From the NCBI GenBank assembly GCA_015492395.1, contig WGFD01000202.1, positions 1 to 7,884 on the forward strand: DNA of 7,884 nucleotides, written 5' to 3'. The DNA comes from Deltaproteobacteria bacterium (GTDB lineage Bacteria > Desulfobacterota > GWC2-55-46 > S146-70). The notes under the pieces were generated by a model. That model was not told the origin of the DNA. It did no database searches and was given only the letters and a program-made list of their open reading frames with translations. The number at the start of each line of letters is the position of its first letter. Position 1 is the first letter of the stretch. Made by a program: the position numbers and the translations under genes. Shown piece after piece: positions 1 to 7,535 of the stretch.

Positions 1-1
1 G

Positions 2-853
2 GGTGTCCCCATTGTGGTGGTAAATGGCACCATGTCAGGGCGTTCTTTCAGCAGGTATAATATGTTGCCTTTCATGAGTCGGCGTTTGTTTAGTCTTATA
101 GATGTTTACTGTGCGCAAAATCGTGTAGATGGGGAGAGGGCCGGCACGCTGGGCGCACCCAGGGTTGTTGTAACCGGCAATATGAAGTTCGATATCGTTA
201 TGCCGGCGCTTAACGAAGATGAGAGAGCAGCCTTGAGAAGGGAGTTGAGTATTGTTGACGGAGAGAGGCTATTGGTGGCCGGGAGTACCCATAGTGGAGA
301 GGAAGAAATTATATTGGATGTGTACGAAGAAGTGGCAACGGAGCTACAGGGCGTAAGGTTGGTTATAGCTCCGAGACACCCTGAAAGATTCGATGATGTC
401 GGGGGGCTTATAAAGAGGAAGGGTTTTACACTTTTAAGACGCTCAAAGGGGTCCGATGTAGGCGAGGTGGGATCATTCAAGGTTCCGCCTGTCATACTGC
501 TGGATACTCTGGGGGAGTTGGGTAGGGTCTATGGCGCCACTGATATGGCATTTGTGGGGGGAAGCCTTGTAGAGGGCGTTGGCGGGCATAACCTCCTGGA
601 ACCTGCCTGCTACAAGAGGCCCGTACTATTCGGCCCGTATGTGGAAAACTGGCGGCATGTCGCCGGGATATTTGAAAAAGAAGGGGGAGGCATAAGGGTC
701 GAGAGCGGGATTGGCCTGAAAGACGCCATAAAGGTCCTGCTTCTCGACCATAGTAGGGCACGGGAAGTAGGGGAGTCTGCCTATGCTGTAGCGTGCAAAC
801 ACAGAGGGGCTACGGAGAGGAATATGAAGATAATAGAGTCGTTACTAAGATAG
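2..853 (+). CDS. waaA: 3-deoxy-D-manno-octulosonic acid (Kdo) transferase, 5'-truncated by the window edge
   Basis: WaaA (KdtA, GT30, GT-B fold) transfers Kdo from CMP-Kdo to the lipid A precursor at the cytoplasmic face of the inner membrane. The frame is open from base 2 with no convincing start, and the protein joins the family in mid-sequence. About 283 codons are present against roughly 425 for a full protein, so some 140 N-terminal residues (membrane anchor and most of the acceptor domain) lie upstream. Visible family motifs, in order, are: VNGTMSGRS (family form roughly NARLSxRS), GAPRVVVTGNMKFD (ending near base 193), AGSTHSGEE (278-304), APRHPERF (ending near 391), LDTLGEL (500-520), and FVGGSLVEGVGGHNLLEP (about 551-604), which belongs to the C-terminal nucleotide-sugar domain. 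The change from NARLS to NGTMS is the only oddity. The following lpxK and lpxL-type genes fit an LPS cluster. The family assignment is secure; whether it adds one, two or more Kdo residues cannot be read from sequence. Confidence 0.95.
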   Translation, partial: GVPIVVVNGTMSGRSFSRYNMLPFMSRRLFSLIDVYCAQNRVDGERAGTLGAPRVVVTGNMKFDIVMPALNEDERAALRRELSIVDGERLLVAGSTHSGEEEIILDVYEEVATELQGVRLVIAPRHPERFDDVGGLIKRKGFTLLRRSKGSDVGEVGSFKVPPVILLDTLGELGRVYGATDMAFVGGSLVEGVGGHNLLEPACYKRPVLFGPYVENWRHVAGIFEKEGGGIRVESGIGLKDAIKVLLLDHSRAREVGESAYAVACKHRGATERNMKIIESLLR

Positions 854-926
854 CATATGTTCATGGATATGACAGTTTAGTGCTGTGTTGTCACTTACGC
901 CGCCCATACAGAGCGTCATATTTGTT

Positions 927-953
927 CTGACACTCGGTAGGTGCATATATTAT
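927..953 (+). promoter_or_regulatory. Weak candidate sigma-70 promoter upstream of lpxK
   Basis: The 170-bp gap between waaA and lpxK is AT-rich. CTGACA at 927-932 matches 5 of 6 bases of the -35 consensus and TATTAT at 948-953 matches 5 of 6 of the -10 consensus, but the spacer is only 15 bp. An overlapping TATATT at 946-951 would shorten it further. The long gap makes an internal promoter plausible, and such matches arise easily by chance in AT-rich DNA. No terminator-like hairpin with a T-tract was seen after waaA, so read-through from waaA is equally possible. Confidence 0.2.
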
Positions 954-985
954 TTATAGCGTGGTGTGTAAATGAGATCTGATTT

Positions 986-1007
986 ATTCAGAGATTATTC
1001 AAAGATT
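986..1007 (+). repeat. Imperfect 11-bp tandem repeat just upstream of lpxK
   Basis: ATTCAGAGATT (986-996) is followed directly by ATTCAAAGATT (997-1007), with 10 of 11 bases identical. It ends 17 bp before the lpxK ATG, where a ribosome binding site region would normally lie, and no Shine-Dalgarno sequence is seen there. It could be a protein or RNA contact site or simply chance AT-rich sequence. Confidence 0.4.
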
Positions 1008-1024
1008 CTTTATATAACCTGAAC

Positions 1025-2101
1025 ATGTCGGCTAAATTGAAAGAGGTTTTTACAAAATGGATGGAGGAAAAGAGGATACATCCTCTGGTGCATATCCCCA
1101 TGTACTGCCTTTCCGGTTTATATGGAGTGGCAGTCGGAGCCAGATTGGGTTTATATTCCCTGGGAGTATTAAGGGCGAGGAATCTGCCATGTAAAGTCAT
1201 ATCGGTAGGTAACATTACAGTTGGTGGTACAGGGAAGACACCGATGGCCATATTCCTGGCTGAGTATCTAAGGGGAAAGGGCCTTAAGGTGGGGGTGCTC
1301 AGCAGAGGCTATGGTGGTAAGCTTAAGGGAAAGCAGGCGGTCCTGTCGGATGGTAAGGATATATTCCTCGGTCCGGAAGAGGCCGGCGACGAGCCTTATC
1401 TGATAGCGTCGAGACTAAGAGGGGTTCCGGTGATTGTAGGAAAGGACCGGTACCGTTCAGGACTGTGCGCGGTGGAGAGGTTCAATATTCAGTGCCTGAT
1501 CCTTGATGACGGTTTCCAACACATTCAACTCAGGAGGGATATGAATCTCCTCCTCATAGACTCCTTGAGAGGTTTCGGGAACGACTACCTGCTCCCGAGA
1601 GGGATATTGCGTGAACCTGTTAGCGCTGTGAAGAGGGCCGATGTGGTCCTGGTTAAAAATGACGGCGGGCGGGATGCCTTCATGGCTGCAAGAGGGCTTC
1701 CGCTGCTCTCGTTTCGTTATCAGGCAAAATGTATCATAGAGATGGGCAGTAACAAGATGAAAGACGTAGCCTCTCTGGAAGGTAAGAGGGTTTTTGCCTT
1801 TGCCGGTATTGCAAGTCCGGGGGCCTTTATCAATACCCTCAGGGACCTCGGCGCCGACGTTGTATCAACACTATTCTTTCCAGACCACCACATATACAGT
1901 GAAGCCGATATTGAGAGTATCAATGGCACTGTATCAGGAATCGGGGATATCGACCGCGTTGTCATGACTGAGAAGGATATGGTGAAGTTGAAGGGAGTTG
2001 AATGGCCGAACGCCGATTTTTGTGCAGTAGCGATAGATGTCGTGCTGGAGGACATGCCTATGTTTGAAAAGGTCATGTCTACAGTTACAGGTGGCGTGTG
2101 A
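1025..2101 (+). CDS. lpxK: Tetraacyldisaccharide 4'-kinase (lipid A 4'-kinase)
   Basis: LpxK uses ATP to phosphorylate the 4' position of the tetraacyl disaccharide 1-phosphate, giving lipid IVA at the cytoplasmic face of the inner membrane. The protein has 358 residues (E. coli LpxK is about 328). Residues 21-45 form an N-terminal hydrophobic membrane-associating segment. VGNITVGGTGKTP (61-73) contains the Walker A P-loop. VLSRGYGG (91-98), GDEPYLIA (121-128), VGKDR (138-142), LDDGFQH (160-166, including the conserved acidic pair of the active site), PRGILREP (191-198), FPDHH (285-289) and TEKD (315-318) all match the family. ATG 1025 is chosen because the frame upstream runs back to a TGA at 980-982 without another ATG, GTG or TTG. 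No clear Shine-Dalgarno precedes it, which is unusual beside its neighbours. The TGA stop overlaps the ATG of the following acyltransferase, so the two are very likely co-transcribed and translationally coupled. Confidence 0.97.
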   Translation: MSAKLKEVFTKWMEEKRIHPLVHIPMYCLSGLYGVAVGARLGLYSLGVLRARNLPCKVISVGNITVGGTGKTPMAIFLAEYLRGKGLKVGVLSRGYGGKLKGKQAVLSDGKDIFLGPEEAGDEPYLIASRLRGVPVIVGKDRYRSGLCAVERFNIQCLILDDGFQHIQLRRDMNLLLIDSLRGFGNDYLLPRGILREPVSAVKRADVVLVKNDGGRDAFMAARGLPLLSFRYQAKCIIEMGSNKMKDVASLEGKRVFAFAGIASPGAFINTLRDLGADVVSTLFFPDHHIYSEADIESINGTVSGIGDIDRVVMTEKDMVKLKGVEWPNADFCAVAIDVVLEDMPMFEKVMSTVTGGV

Positions 2102-3015
2102 TGCTTGCTGTCTTGAAGGCGCTTTCATGTATAGTAGGATATCTGCCACTTCCCCTTCTCCTATGGTCAGGGAGGCGCTTGGGCAGGATCGCCTATAGGC
2201 TCGACAAGAGGCGCCGGAAGATCACACTGAGGAACCTGGAAGACTCCTTTGGTGATGAAAAGACCCCGGCTGAGCTCCGGGCGATTGCGGTATCGGTCTT
2301 TGAGAATATGGGGATGAATGTCTTTGAGCTGTGCAGGATCCCCTGGCTAAGGAAAGGGGATATAGCAGGTTACGTCTCTTGTGAAGGGATTGAGAATCTG
2401 CTTGAGGCGAGAAGAAAGGGAAAGGGAATTATACTCATAACAGGCCACTTCGGAAACTGGGAGTTACTTGCAGCGTTCTACGGTCTTATTGGGTACCCGG
2501 TAAACATAGTGGTGAGGGACCTGGATAACAAGGTGGCGGACGGTTTCATGAGATGGGTAAGGACAAGACCGGGAAATACTATAGTGTCCAAGCAGAGATC
2601 CATGAGGAATCTGTTGAGGTCTCTTTCGAGGGGCGGAATTGTGGGTATTCTGTACGACCAGAATGTTACATGGAGCGAGGGTGTATTCGTAAACTTTTTC
2701 GGCAGGCTCGCCTGTACGAATAAGGGGCCTTCTTTATTGGCGGCCGTAAGCGGGGCGGTTGTTTTGCCTACTTTTATAGTAAGAGAGGGGAACAAGCACA
2801 GGGTCATAATCGGCAAGGAGATAACACTAAACAGCAGCGGTGACAAGAGGAGAGACATGTTAGAAAATACTGCAAAGATAACAAAAGTGTTGGAGAACAT
2901 CGTCAGACAGTATCCCGGGCAGTGGTTCTGGGTTCACCGGAGATGGAAGAGCAGACCGGAAGACGACCCCAACAGGGGAACGGAGAAGGCCGCTCCTGTC
3001 GAGTCAGGATACTAA
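2101..3015 (+). CDS. lpxL: Lipid A late acyltransferase, LpxL/HtrB family
   Basis: Members of this inner-membrane family add a secondary acyl chain to Kdo-lipid IVA or a related precursor. Residues 1-25 hold an N-terminal hydrophobic anchor (about MLAVLKALSCIVGYLPLPLL). The catalytic HX4E motif is seen as GHFGNWE near residue 116. Downstream are LYDQNV (about 184-189), the region around FVNFFGRLACTNKGP (about 196-210), and the C-terminal YPGQWFWVHRRWKSRP, all typical of the family. The length of 304 residues is normal. ATG 2101 is preferred: AGGTGG at 2089-2094 lies 6 nt upstream. An in-frame GTG at 2098 would be only 3 nt from that site. The start overlaps the lpxK stop (TGATG). Which acyl chain and position it uses (lauroyl LpxL, myristoyl LpxM or another) cannot be told from sequence, so the symbol is a family label. 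The last 20 residues are polar and probably disordered. Confidence 0.93.
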   Translation: MLAVLKALSCIVGYLPLPLLLWSGRRLGRIAYRLDKRRRKITLRNLEDSFGDEKTPAELRAIAVSVFENMGMNVFELCRIPWLRKGDIAGYVSCEGIENLLEARRKGKGIILITGHFGNWELLAAFYGLIGYPVNIVVRDLDNKVADGFMRWVRTRPGNTIVSKQRSMRNLLRSLSRGGIVGILYDQNVTWSEGVFVNFFGRLACTNKGPSLLAAVSGAVVLPTFIVREGNKHRVIIGKEITLNSSGDKRRDMLENTAKITKVLENIVRQYPGQWFWVHRRWKSRPEDDPNRGTEKAAPVESGY

Positions 3016-3107
3016 GTTGGTATGGAAATGACACCTTTTAAAATGGCGGTGGACATTCATATTGGTTTATGTTAAGGAGTTGTTATGCTCGATCAAGGGG
3101 GATGCTT

Positions 3108-4430
3108 ATGGAACATATAGAGTTGGATGTGGAGAATATCAAGACTTCGGTATCCGAAGGTGAGTTGGACAACATACAGTCAGAGGTTAACAGGATACAT
3201 GATGAGCTGGAGCGGGGACTGACCCCTGGGAGCGGTTATCTGGGTTGGATGCATCAGCCTTCACGCCTGACCGGGGAAGTGATCGACAGGATAAAAGGGG
3301 AGGCGGAAGGTATAAGGGAGGATGCCGATGCCTTCGTCGTGATTGGTATAGGCGGTTCATATCTGGGTGCGAAGGCTGCAATCGAGTTTCTCCATCACAC
3401 CTTCAGCAACCAGCTTTCCAAAGAGGATAGAGGTTCGCCGGAGATATACTTTGCCGGGCTTAATCTGAGTTCCGATTATCTCCAGGATCTCATGGATCTC
3501 CTGGAAGGGAAGAGCGTCTATCTTAACGTCATATCCAAGTCAGGCACCACTACCGAACCCGCGGTTGCCTTCAGGGTATTGAAGAGATACCTTGAAGAGA
3601 GATACGGTGCCGAGGGGGCGCGAAAGAGGATCTTCGTTACTACTGACAAGGACAGCGGCGCTTTAAGAGAGATGGCGAATAAGGAGGGGTATTCATCGTT
3701 GGAGATACCGGCCAACATAGGTGGAAGATACTCCGTCCTTACCCCGGTAGGGTTACTGCCTGTAGCGGTCAGCGGAACGGATATAGTGGAGGTTATAGAG
3801 GGAGCGAGAGACTGTGAGTCTGTATCATCGATTGGTGATCTGCGGTCGAATCCGGCCTATCTCTACGCGGCAATCCGCAACCTTCTCTACCTGAAGGGCC
3901 TGCATGTGGAGATACTCGCCGTGTTCAATCCGTCTCTTCGCTACCTCGCGGAGTGGTGGAAGCAGCTTGCTGGGGAAAGCGAGGGGAAGGATGGAAGGGG
4001 CATATACCCCGCATCGGTTGAATTTACTACGGACTTACACTCCATGGGGCAGTGGATACAGGATGGCAGGAGGATGGTATTCGAGACCTTCTTAACACTG
4101 AAAGAGACCGCAAAAGACATTACTATTCCACACGTTGAGGATGACACGGATGGTCTGAACTATATTGCCGGAAGGTCACTCGACTATGTAAATGATAAAG
4201 CCTACGTAGGTGTAAGAACGGCACATCTGGATGGCGGGGTGCCTAATATGACTATTGAACTTAAGGACCGCTCTCCCTACTCTATCGGCCAGCTCTTTTA
4301 TTTCTTTGAAAAGGCCATCGCTGTTTCAGGACGGTTGATGAAGATCAACCCGTTCGACCAGCCGGGGGTGGAGCACTATAAGAGGAATATGTTTTCCCTC
4401 CTCGGTAAGCCGGGGTTTTCTGACGGGTAG
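3108..4430 (+). CDS. pgi: Glucose-6-phosphate isomerase
   Basis: This cytoplasmic enzyme interconverts glucose 6-phosphate and fructose 6-phosphate in glycolysis, gluconeogenesis and entry to the pentose phosphate pathway. With the start chosen it has 440 residues and belongs to the shorter bacterial class of the two-SIS-domain fold. Motifs are: GIGGSYLGAKA (80-90), the phosphate-binding SKSGTTTEP (143-151), the signature NIGGRYSVLTPVGLLP with GGR at 205-207, GES at 289-291 carrying the expected catalytic Glu, a conserved His in HSMGQ at 311, and INPFDQPGVE followed by Lys425 near the C-terminus. Start choice: in-frame ATGs occur at 3069, 3102 and 3108. AAGGGGG (3095-3101) lies 6 nt before ATG 3108 but abuts 3102, and 3069 has no Shine-Dalgarno; family alignment also begins near MEHIELD. 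It follows the acyltransferase by 92 bp with no terminator seen, so it may be read from the LPS genes. Confidence 0.97.
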   Translation: MEHIELDVENIKTSVSEGELDNIQSEVNRIHDELERGLTPGSGYLGWMHQPSRLTGEVIDRIKGEAEGIREDADAFVVIGIGGSYLGAKAAIEFLHHTFSNQLSKEDRGSPEIYFAGLNLSSDYLQDLMDLLEGKSVYLNVISKSGTTTEPAVAFRVLKRYLEERYGAEGARKRIFVTTDKDSGALREMANKEGYSSLEIPANIGGRYSVLTPVGLLPVAVSGTDIVEVIEGARDCESVSSIGDLRSNPAYLYAAIRNLLYLKGLHVEILAVFNPSLRYLAEWWKQLAGESEGKDGRGIYPASVEFTTDLHSMGQWIQDGRRMVFETFLTLKETAKDITIPHVEDDTDGLNYIAGRSLDYVNDKAYVGVRTAHLDGGVPNMTIELKDRSPYSIGQLFYFFEKAIAVSGRLMKINPFDQPGVEHYKRNMFSLLGKPGFSDG

Positions 4431-4583
4431 TGTCCATCCCAAGACCGGTCCTGCCGCTGATTCAGCTTGTGTGATCAGGGGGAATTCGATTTTGTGAAGA
4501 ATACCTCTTTCTGTATTTGCGCCTACATGTGCGTTACACGCAGGGAGCGGTCGGGGTTACTGGACCACCACCGGTGATCGATC

Positions 4584-5330
4584 ATGATAATAGAAGGCCA
4601 TGAGATAGTACTCTGCAGGGATATAGGGGAGATAGCCATGAGAGCCGCCGAATCCTTAGTGGATATTGCGGAAAGTTCGATATCTGAAAGAGGAAGATTC
4701 GCAGTCGCCCTCTCCGGTGGGTCCACCCCCGGCCCCCTATATGAGCTTCTGGCCGGTGGAGGGTTCAGATGGCGCATTGACTGGGGAAAGGTGCTCCTCT
4801 TCTGGGGAGACGAACGCTGTGTGGGGCCGGAGGACGATAGAAGCAACTACCGTATGGTCCGGGAATCCCTTATAAAGTATATTGACATCCCACCAGGTAA
4901 TATTCACAGGATTAAAGGTGAAGAGTGTCCTGGGTCTGCAGAGAGCTACGGGGATGATATAAAAAGGACATTCGGACTTGAGGCTGGGGAACTGCCCGTG
5001 TTTGACCTCATCCTGCTGGGGATGGGCGAGGATGGCCATACCGCGTCACTGTTTCCGGAGAGCCCGGTGCTGAAGGAATCCGACAGGCTGGCGGCTATGG
5101 TACACCGGCCAGGTTCGGACCTTCCACGTATAACCCTGACGCCGCCTGTGATATGTAACGGAAGGAATATATCCGTACTGGTCAGCGGCGAAAAGAAGGC
5201 CGGAACGCTCTATGAGGTGTTGATTGGAGAGATTGTTCCGGAGAAGTACCCTGCGCAGATAGTGCGTCTCTCCAAGGGTGGCGTGAAGTGGTTTGTTGAC
5301 GTGAAGGCCGCCGGTATGCTAACGGCCTGA
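4584..5330 (+). CDS. pgl: 6-phosphogluconolactonase (DevB/SOL type)
   Basis: It hydrolyses 6-phosphoglucono-delta-lactone to 6-phosphogluconate, the second step of the oxidative pentose phosphate pathway, in the cytoplasm. The 248-residue length is normal for the DevB/SOL class, which shares the NagB-like isomerase fold. Visible motifs are LSGGSTPGPLYELLA (43-57), WGDER (74-78), the family signature GMGEDGHTASLFP (146-158) with the proposed catalytic His152, and PRITLTPPVI (181-190). ATG 4584 is supported by family alignment and by an in-frame TGA at 4575-4577. GGTGATC (4573-4579) matches the 3' half of the Shine-Dalgarno consensus AAGGAGGTGATC and puts its GG 9 nt from the ATG, so it is probably the ribosome binding site. 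The gene lies 153 bp after pgi on the same strand, and the pairing makes sense because both act on the glucose 6-phosphate node. Its last 12 bases overlap the end of malQ on the other strand. Confidence 0.95.
   Translation: MIIEGHEIVLCRDIGEIAMRAAESLVDIAESSISERGRFAVALSGGSTPGPLYELLAGGGFRWRIDWGKVLLFWGDERCVGPEDDRSNYRMVRESLIKYIDIPPGNIHRIKGEECPGSAESYGDDIKRTFGLEAGELPVFDLILLGMGEDGHTASLFPESPVLKESDRLAAMVHRPGSDLPRITLTPPVICNGRNISVLVSGEKKAGTLYEVLIGEIVPEKYPAQIVRLSKGGVKWFVDVKAAGMLTA
5305..5328. terminator. Hairpin across the convergent pgl/malQ stop codons, possible bidirectional terminator
   Basis: AGGCCG (5305-5310) and CGGCCT (5323-5328) can form a 6-bp GC-rich stem with a 12-nt loop. The structure covers the malQ TAG and reaches into the pgl TGA. 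Neither side is followed by a T-run, so it does not meet the usual intrinsic terminator definition. Its symmetric position between two converging genes is the main argument for a role; a chance GC-rich match is quite possible. Confidence 0.25.
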
Positions 5331-7535
5331 TTGCCGGTCAAGAGTTACAGCATCACAAAACCTTCGTATGTATTGGTCTTTCTTAAGGTCATCGAGGTAT
5401 GGTCTTATCTTGATGCGCCAGTTAGGATATTGATCGACTGTGCCGGGGAGGTTCATCTGTTCTCCCTGAAGAATGATATCTTCCAGTTGGATGGCGAGGA
5501 GCTTTGAGGTTGTGCGTGCGAGGAAGCGGTGTATTGCCATAGACAGTTCGGGTGTCATCTCTTGCGGAGGGGCGGCAGGGTCCAAACAGTGGTCTTCTGG
5601 CAGCAAACCGGCCCTTTCAAGGGCCCTGAGGATCCTTACCCGGTCGATGCCCCGGGATTCGTACTGTTGCCGCTTCACCTCTTCCGATGGATACAGGTCC
5701 AGTTCCGTGCGCAGAGAGAGGTCCCTTCCTTCCCAGTATCCCTTTAATGTGGGAAGGTCGTGGGTGGAAACCGATACGATGGCCGTGCTTCCGTATCCCT
5801 CTGGAGGGGTGAGTTCTCCGTCCCACTCCCTGGTAAAGTACAATAATTTGCAGCAGAATATCCCCATCCTGTCCATGGCTTCACGCACACTGTCAGGTAC
5901 CGTCCCGAGATCTTCTCCTATTACAAGGCATCTATTGCGATGACTTTCCAGTGACAATATACTCAGGAGATCCTTTAAGGGATACATAATGTATGTTCCG
6001 TCTGCCGGTTGGATACCATTGGGAATGCAGAAAAGGCGCATCAGGGCCATTATGTGGTCGATGCGTATGGCACTGGAGTACCGCATGATCTTTTGAAGTA
6101 TTCCAGAGAAGTACGCATAGCCTGACTCATAGAGCCTTGAAGGTATAATGGGTGGCAGTCCCCAGTCCTGCCCCTTCAGGTTGAAGTCATCCGGTGGCGC
6201 CCCTATCTTTATCTCCTCGGCGAAGAGTTTCTTGTTGTTCCATACGTCGGCACCACCCCGGTCTACGCTGACCGCCATATCGAGATATAGCCCCAGGGCA
6301 AGACCGCTATTTTTCATGTGGGTATTGACCGAGTTGAGTTGCTCTGATATCTGCCACTGCAGATACTGATAGAAGCCGATACGCCTCTTGTTTTGTATGC
6401 AAAATATACGGACGGCTTCGCTTGCCGGATCTCTATAAGGTGCAGGCCATGCGGGCCAGCCCCATGTATCCGGATAATTTCCGAGGGTCCACTCATGGAG
6501 TGCGTTGAAGGTTGCAAACCTTTCCAGAGTCTCCCCTTCCTGTGATATGAAAGCGCGGAAGTCGTGCCCTCTCTCAGTCTCATTTTCAAGATGGGCCGTG
6601 CAGAAGTGGTCATAAAGTATATTAAGCACCTCCCGTTTGGCGGCTGATACACCTGCATAGTCGATCAATTCACACTCTCTCAATTCTTTGAGACGACTTT
6701 GGAAGCTATTCGATTTGACCAGGCTTGTGGCTTTGCTGCACTCCTGGAAATCCGGTATGGATTCGACATCCAGGTATATCGTATTGAAGAAGAGCCTGCT
6801 GGATGGCGAGTACGGGCTTGTGTGGAGTGGCATATTCGGAAAGAGCGCATGGATTGGATTAATGCCTATGAAATCGCATCCCATTCCCGCAAAGATGGAC
6901 GACATATCTTTGAGGTCGGTAAGATCCCCTATACCCCAATTCCTGTGAGACTTTAAAGAATAGAGTTGTACGGCCATTCCCCATATACGTTTATCATCAC
7001 CGACTGCAGGCGGCAGGTAGCATCTGTCGGGTGCAACTATGATCAACATGGAGCATACGGAGATGCTACCATCTATTCTTTTTGTAATCATGAAGCGGTG
7101 GTATCCAATTGACGGATCCACCGGAAGTGTGAAGAGGTGGCGACAATAGGTGCGGTATTCGATCTCAGTCCTTTCAACTTCCGGAAGGTCCGCCATAGAG
7201 AAGACCCCTTCTTCCCTTCCTCCATCTTCACGTATCATGGCCCACTTCAGTTCTGCCATTCTTTCCTCCATGGATAAAGTTACCGGTATCGTGACGGGCA
7301 TCTCCGACGTCCTGATCACCTTTACCGGCTCAAGGCACCTTTTCCATCTCGACGCGACAGCCTCATGCAATATGCCATCTAGCTCGGTTCCTTCCATTGC
7401 CGGCACGCTCATTGCCAGAAGGAGCTTTCTTTGAACCTCTTCAGACACGGTGTGTCTTTGCCCCCAGATATCTATATATTCCGGGTCGATTCCATGAAGT
7501 TTCAATAGTTGAAAAAGCTTATCACCTTGGACCAT
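5319..7535 (-). CDS. malQ: 4-alpha-glucanotransferase (amylomaltase), GH77, E. coli MalQ type
   Basis: MalQ transfers alpha-1,4-glucan segments between maltodextrins in the cytoplasm, releasing glucose and making longer chains for phosphorolysis or storage glucan turnover. The 738-residue protein has the N-terminal extension of the E. coli class (HGIDPEYIDIWGQ near residues 14-26; E. coli MalQ is about 694) and then the GH77 barrel. Motifs are NWGIGDLTDL (199-208), SPYSPSSRLFFN (240-251), GLYLDMAVSV (415-424), RIDH with the predicted nucleophile Asp493, GEDLGTVP with acid/base Glu541, and THDLPT with Asp593. The spacings of 48 and 100 residues between these carboxylates equal those recalled for E. 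coli Asp448, Glu496 and Asp548. The C-terminal NLPGT and YPNWR are also conserved. ATG at 7535 has AGAGGT (7542-7547 on the complement) 6 nt upstream. It converges on pgl with a 12-bp overlap. No other maltose gene is in view, so its regulation by maltodextrin is unknown. Confidence 0.97.
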   Translation of the reverse strand: MVQGDKLFQLLKLHGIDPEYIDIWGQRHTVSEEVQRKLLLAMSVPAMEGTELDGILHEAVASRWKRCLEPVKVIRTSEMPVTIPVTLSMEERMAELKWAMIREDGGREEGVFSMADLPEVERTEIEYRTYCRHLFTLPVDPSIGYHRFMITKRIDGSISVCSMLIIVAPDRCYLPPAVGDDKRIWGMAVQLYSLKSHRNWGIGDLTDLKDMSSIFAGMGCDFIGINPIHALFPNMPLHTSPYSPSSRLFFNTIYLDVESIPDFQECSKATSLVKSNSFQSRLKELRECELIDYAGVSAAKREVLNILYDHFCTAHLENETERGHDFRAFISQEGETLERFATFNALHEWTLGNYPDTWGWPAWPAPYRDPASEAVRIFCIQNKRRIGFYQYLQWQISEQLNSVNTHMKNSGLALGLYLDMAVSVDRGGADVWNNKKLFAEEIKIGAPPDDFNLKGQDWGLPPIIPSRLYESGYAYFSGILQKIMRYSSAIRIDHIMALMRLFCIPNGIQPADGTYIMYPLKDLLSILSLESHRNRCLVIGEDLGTVPDSVREAMDRMGIFCCKLLYFTREWDGELTPPEGYGSTAIVSVSTHDLPTLKGYWEGRDLSLRTELDLYPSEEVKRQQYESRGIDRVRILRALERAGLLPEDHCLDPAAPPQEMTPELSMAIHRFLARTTSKLLAIQLEDIILQGEQMNLPGTVDQYPNWRIKIRPYLDDLKKDQYIRRFCDAVTLDRQSGR

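Noticed and set aside
106..495. A 129-codon minus-strand open frame inside waaA
   Set aside because: It is antisense to conserved WaaA motifs and has a low-complexity Ser/Thr/Leu composition typical of an antisense shadow.
3069..3107. An upstream ATG extending pgi by 13 residues
   Set aside because: It has no ribosome binding site, and the added residues (MLRSCYARSRGML) do not fit the family N-terminus; ATG 3108 has a well-spaced AAGGGGG.
5473..5943. A 156-codon plus-strand open frame inside malQ
   Set aside because: It lies wholly antisense to the clearly coding GH77 domain, is rich in Ser and Arg as expected of a shadow frame, and matches no family.
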